Assembly (NCBI RefSeq): GCF_000090795.2
Contig: NW_003546625.1
Span: 40,956-61,846, forward strand
Length of the DNA stretch: 20,891 nucleotides
Source of the DNA: Amphimedon queenslandica
Taxonomy: Eukaryota; Porifera; Demospongiae; Haplosclerida; Niphatidae
Reading direction: 5' to 3'
Position numbers and translations under genes: made by a program. Of this stretch, positions 18,834 to 20,891 are shown in pieces (the first letter of the stretch is position 1; each line of letters starts with the position of its first letter). The notes below the pieces were generated by a model that saw only the letters and a list, made by a program, of their open reading frames with translations, was not told where the DNA came from and ran no database searches.

Positions 18834-19170
18834 GCCTAGGCGTTTATTTCTTATAGAGACCTGTTTGCTAGGCGTTTAAATGAAGTAGGCGTTTATACGA
18901 GGTGGGCGTTTATAACCCAAAAATAATCCTTACCACCATGTTTCAATAGACACAACGCGTAGTTTAAAACTGACATCGAAACTTCTGAGTTTCTTTAGCC
19001 TTCTCAGCTGCAGCTGCCATTGTAGAATGTAAACTACTAATCTACGTATGGTACATGTACCACGTGGATGGGGTAGGTGGGTGTGGTATAGGCTTTTAAT
19101 CAAGAATAGGCGTCTAAACAAGCATGGGCGTTTATTGTCAAAGTTATGTGCTGTCCCTAGGCGTTTCCAC
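18834..19170. repeat. Seven AGGCGTTTA-type motifs inside the pogo-like MITE
   Basis: Units near 18838, 18871, 18888, 18903, 19107, 19126 and 19158 share (A/G)GGCGT(T/C)T. Four cluster near the left end and three near the right. All read in the same direction on the plus strand, except that the terminal ones form part of the inverted repeat. Confidence 0.8.
18930..19020 (-). pseudogene. Pogo-like transposase N-terminal relic within the MITE
   Basis: The minus strand starts MAAAAEKAKE near 19020 and, after a frameshift, reads RSFDVSFKLRVVSIETWW to a stop near 18935. It matches in position and wording the start of the relic at 16401 (MASKAKERHRSFNVSLKLRA). About 25-30 codons survive, which suggests that the MITE is an internal deletion product of an autonomous pogo-like element. 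Confidence 0.5.
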
Positions 19171-19755
19171 GAGGAAATACGGTAGTTGATTTCATTCCCA
19201 GTCTATTGCTTCATTCAAATATATACATAGCAGGCATTCGAATATATACATAGCAGGGCTTAGAGCACAGCGTCACCTCCGGCTTGCTAGTAGGGACTCT
19301 AAACTTCATTTACAAATTATTTACTTGAACGCCAATAGCTATCTACGCTACAAGGTGAATCTGATGTCATTTGAGCTAATCCAGACAACATACATACTTA
19401 TTCATATACACACAGCAGTTCATAGAGCAGAGACCCACTGCCTTAGCTTGTGACGTGAGGCTTTCTAGCAGGGACTCTAAACTACATGTACACATTCATG
19501 ACCTATGGTTATCTACACTACAAAGTGAAACTGATATCATTTGAGCTATTCCTGAATACTTACATACTTTTGCAGTGTATTATTGAGGACAAAGCAAATT
19601 TTTTTTTAATTTTTTTAAATTCAAGATAGGGACCAAGAAAAGGGCTAGACTTGTTCAGAACAAATAGTTTTATTTTTTACTGTAATATTTTGATATATTA
19701 ACCAGTTGATTTTATTCCAAGTATATTGCCTCATTTGAATATATCATAAATTGAG

Positions 19756-20359
19756 TAGGGGAACTGAATTGGAAACGGATATTGATCACATGATTTTTCA
19801 CGTCAGTTTCATAGTGTTGTCGGCACGCGCCTTTGATGAATATCCTTGTTTCGCTCGTGGGTGTGGTTTAGCAGCTATGGTGGTTATCTCATTGGCAAGT
19901 GAGAGTGGTAAAACAAGTGATAAACAGCAATAATCGGCAATATTTCTCTTTACTTTATATACAATAGGGTTAGTGAAGGTGTCATGTTTATTTTCTTTCA
20001 TAAAAATAAAGTATTTAAAGCTATTTACCCTGTTCCAACAATTTATTGTACAATTCACACCTAGATTCACACTTATTGTACCTGTTTTGATGTAATAATG
20101 CAATTTACTTCTGTTTTGAAGGGTTTTAATTGTACTTTTCATGCATGCTTATGGAATGATATGCTAACTTGGCTTAATTTGCATTAAGTTAACTAAGTAT
20201 AATACATAAATGATGCATTTTATTAATGTGTTTTGTGTACCTGTACCAAGCTACCAAGTGTTCAGTTTTAATTGTTCTATCTCTCGAGCAATAGTATGAA
20301 TATGTTAGAATGGAACTGTAAAGTTTACCTCTATTCTTTATTACAGGTTTTATTTGTTT
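19756..20359 (+). promoter_or_regulatory. Putative promoter, 5' leader exon and intron of the 20360 gene
   Basis: A GC-richer stretch (about 19795-19900) ends in the splice-donor-like GCAAGTGAG (GT at 19899). A T-rich run with acceptor TTCTTTATTACAG ends at 20346, 13 bp before ATG 20360. This fits a leader exon and a roughly 450-bp intron. Both sites are only consensus matches. Confidence 0.3.
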
Positions 20360-20665
20360 ATGATGGGACGAAAACACCGTCTTTCCTTTAAAAAGAATTA
20401 TGAGAGAAAGAGACGAAGTTCTTCAATCTCTAGCTGTCTCAGCAGTACTACAAGTGAGTTGGAATCATCTTTATCTAACAATGATGAACATAATTCTACT
20501 AGCACATGTACATCAGACACAAATACATGTACTTCACCCATGTGTGTCTCTGTGCCTCTACCACAATCTCCACTTTCTTTGCCGATTCCTCAGGCTCAGA
20601 CTGAACCCAATTATAATGTGTTGGTACAGTTACAGTCAGGTCTTTATTTTCCTAACAAATCATAG
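20360..20665 (+). CDS. Unrecognised basic, Ser-rich protein, 101 aa or first coding exon
   Basis: ATG 20360 follows a good splice acceptor (TTATTACAG at 20346), and a second ATG is adjacent. The protein begins MMGRKHRLSFKKNYERKRR, a strongly basic stretch that could be a nuclear localisation signal. It continues with a Ser-rich segment (SSSISSCLSSTTSELESSLS), Thr/Cys repeats (TSTCTSDTNTCTSP), a Pro-rich part (PLPQSPLSLPIPQAQ) and NYNVLVQLQSGLYFPNKS, then stops at TAG 20663. The composition is typical of disordered N-terminal regions. A GRKHR start followed by a basic tract is seen in invertebrate repeat-family proteins, but I cannot name one. It could be complete or the first exon of a longer gene. 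It has no internal stops, unlike most coding blocks in the window. Confidence 0.42.
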   Translation: MMGRKHRLSFKKNYERKRRSSSISSCLSSTTSELESSLSNNDEHNSTSTCTSDTNTCTSPMCVSVPLPQSPLSLPIPQAQTEPNYNVLVQLQSGLYFPNKS

Positions 20666-20716
20666 AGTGACCAAAGTCCAGATATTTTAAACAAGTTACT
20701 CCTTTGTAAAAATATC

Positions 20717-20891
20717 TCAACACCTTACATCCTCTACCTCATCCAGCACCAGTTTATGAGTAACACACTGCTTAACAGTTAACTCAGATTTAACATGGTT
20801 ATTATACTGAGAACAACATCTTGTGGACATCACTAAATCAAGTGCTTTGTCAGAAATTTCAGTCACATTAAACGTGGAAAGTTTACAGCAA
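20717..20891 (-). CDS. Partial minus-strand open frame running off the window
   Basis: The frame ends at TGA (20717-20719) and is open to the window edge for about 57 codons: CKLSTFNVTEISDKALDLVM, STRCCSQYNNHVKSELTVKQ, CVTHKLVLDEVEDVRC. The mixed, protein-like composition suggests a real exon, convergent with the 20360 frame. The family is not recognised. It may belong to another transposon gene. Confidence 0.35.
   Translation of the reverse strand, partial: CCKLSTFNVTEISDKALDLVMSTRCCSQYNNHVKSELTVKQCVTHKLVLDEVEDVRC

Larger units (their letters stand above)
18814..19182. mobile_element. Pogo-like MITE, 369 bp, perfect 27-bp termini
   Basis: Inverted termini starting CCGTATTTCCTCGTGGAAAC are perfect for 27 bp, ending CCTAGG. 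The target duplication is TA (18812-18813, 19183-19184). Removing the element restores CAAACTAGTTGATTT, which matches the array junction CTAACTAGTTGATTT at 18507-18521, so an empty site exists nearby. The interior carries repeated GGCGTTTA motifs and a minus-strand relic of a pogo-type N-terminus (RSFDVSFKLRVVSIE, about 18950-18993). Confidence 0.93.
18480..19755 (+). repeat. Diverged tandem repeat array, about 200-300 bp units
   Basis: Units begin GTTGATTT(T/C)A and pass through a TTGAATATA block, AGCACAGC / AGAGCA, CACTGCCTTAGC, GGCTT(G/T)C(A/T)AGTAGG, TCTAAACTACAT, GCAGTGTATT, GATAGGGACCA and GGGCTAG. Approximate copies are the tail of one (18480-18512), 18513-18811, 19185-19399 (shorter), 19400-19704 and a start at 19705. 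Copy 1 and copy 2 are separated by the MITE at 18814. Divergence suggests an old array. Confidence 0.78.

Noticed and set aside
19798..20142. A 114-codon minus-strand frame
   Set aside because: Low-complexity, Asn/Ile/Lys-rich composition typical of AT-rich noise. It overlaps the probable leader of the plus-strand gene.
1..20891. CRISPR array, prophage, tRNA, rRNA or bacterial operon
   Set aside because: No regularly spaced repeat-spacer arrays, conserved RNA motifs or tightly packed frames. Introns and transposon families show eukaryotic DNA.

Overview
This is eukaryotic, almost certainly metazoan, DNA. It is AT-rich and shows no bacterial operons or ribosome binding sites. Coding blocks are interrupted by very short GT-AG introns (52 to 95 bp), and the recognisable proteins belong to animal transposon families (BED-finger hAT, ZSWIM-like MULE, pogo/CENP-B-like, and TNP2-like genes with GGDYK or PHDIMHD motifs). 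A compact invertebrate genome such as a demosponge fits best, but that is inference. I see no intact conserved host gene. Nearly everything recognisable is transposon-derived and decayed.

Positions 1-11000 hold a nested transposon complex. The oldest recognisable layer is a minus-strand, multi-exon TNP2-like pseudogene (gene A, 9602-10995), whose last visible exon ends at a clean splice donor. Within or beside the following intron lies a second unit, possibly bounded by TTAA sites (77-9508). It carries two divergent degraded genes: a minus-strand HTH transposase-like fragment (gene B, 91-643) and a plus-strand C2H2/PHDIMHD-motif gene (gene C, in three pieces: 1138-1275, 3588-5495, 8887-9400). 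Gene C is split by two later insertions that I can delimit to the base. One is a 2296-bp hAT element (1284-3579, target duplication AACTTTAC). The other is a 3375-bp Mutator-like element (5504-8878, target duplication TTTTTTAA), whose minus-strand gene encodes MULE transposase, SWIM and PHD-finger relics.

Positions 11000-20000 hold no convincing gene but many small elements: a 629-bp hAT-type MITE (11168-11796), a twin-palindrome block (12751-12855), a 512-bp TA-flanked MITE (13636-14147) inside one copy of a diverged direct repeat, a decayed pogo-like transposase (16401-16803), a 369-bp pogo-like MITE with 27-bp perfect termini (18814-19182), and a diverged tandem repeat of roughly 200-300 bp units (18480-19755) that hosts that MITE.

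The right end (19750-20891) looks like the start of a spliced plus-strand gene with a basic, Ser-rich protein (20360-20665), facing a minus-strand open frame that runs off the window. Neither was recognised. The genes do not form a pathway. The window is best read as a stratigraphy of DNA-transposon insertions, with order of insertion readable from target-site duplications and empty paralogous sites.
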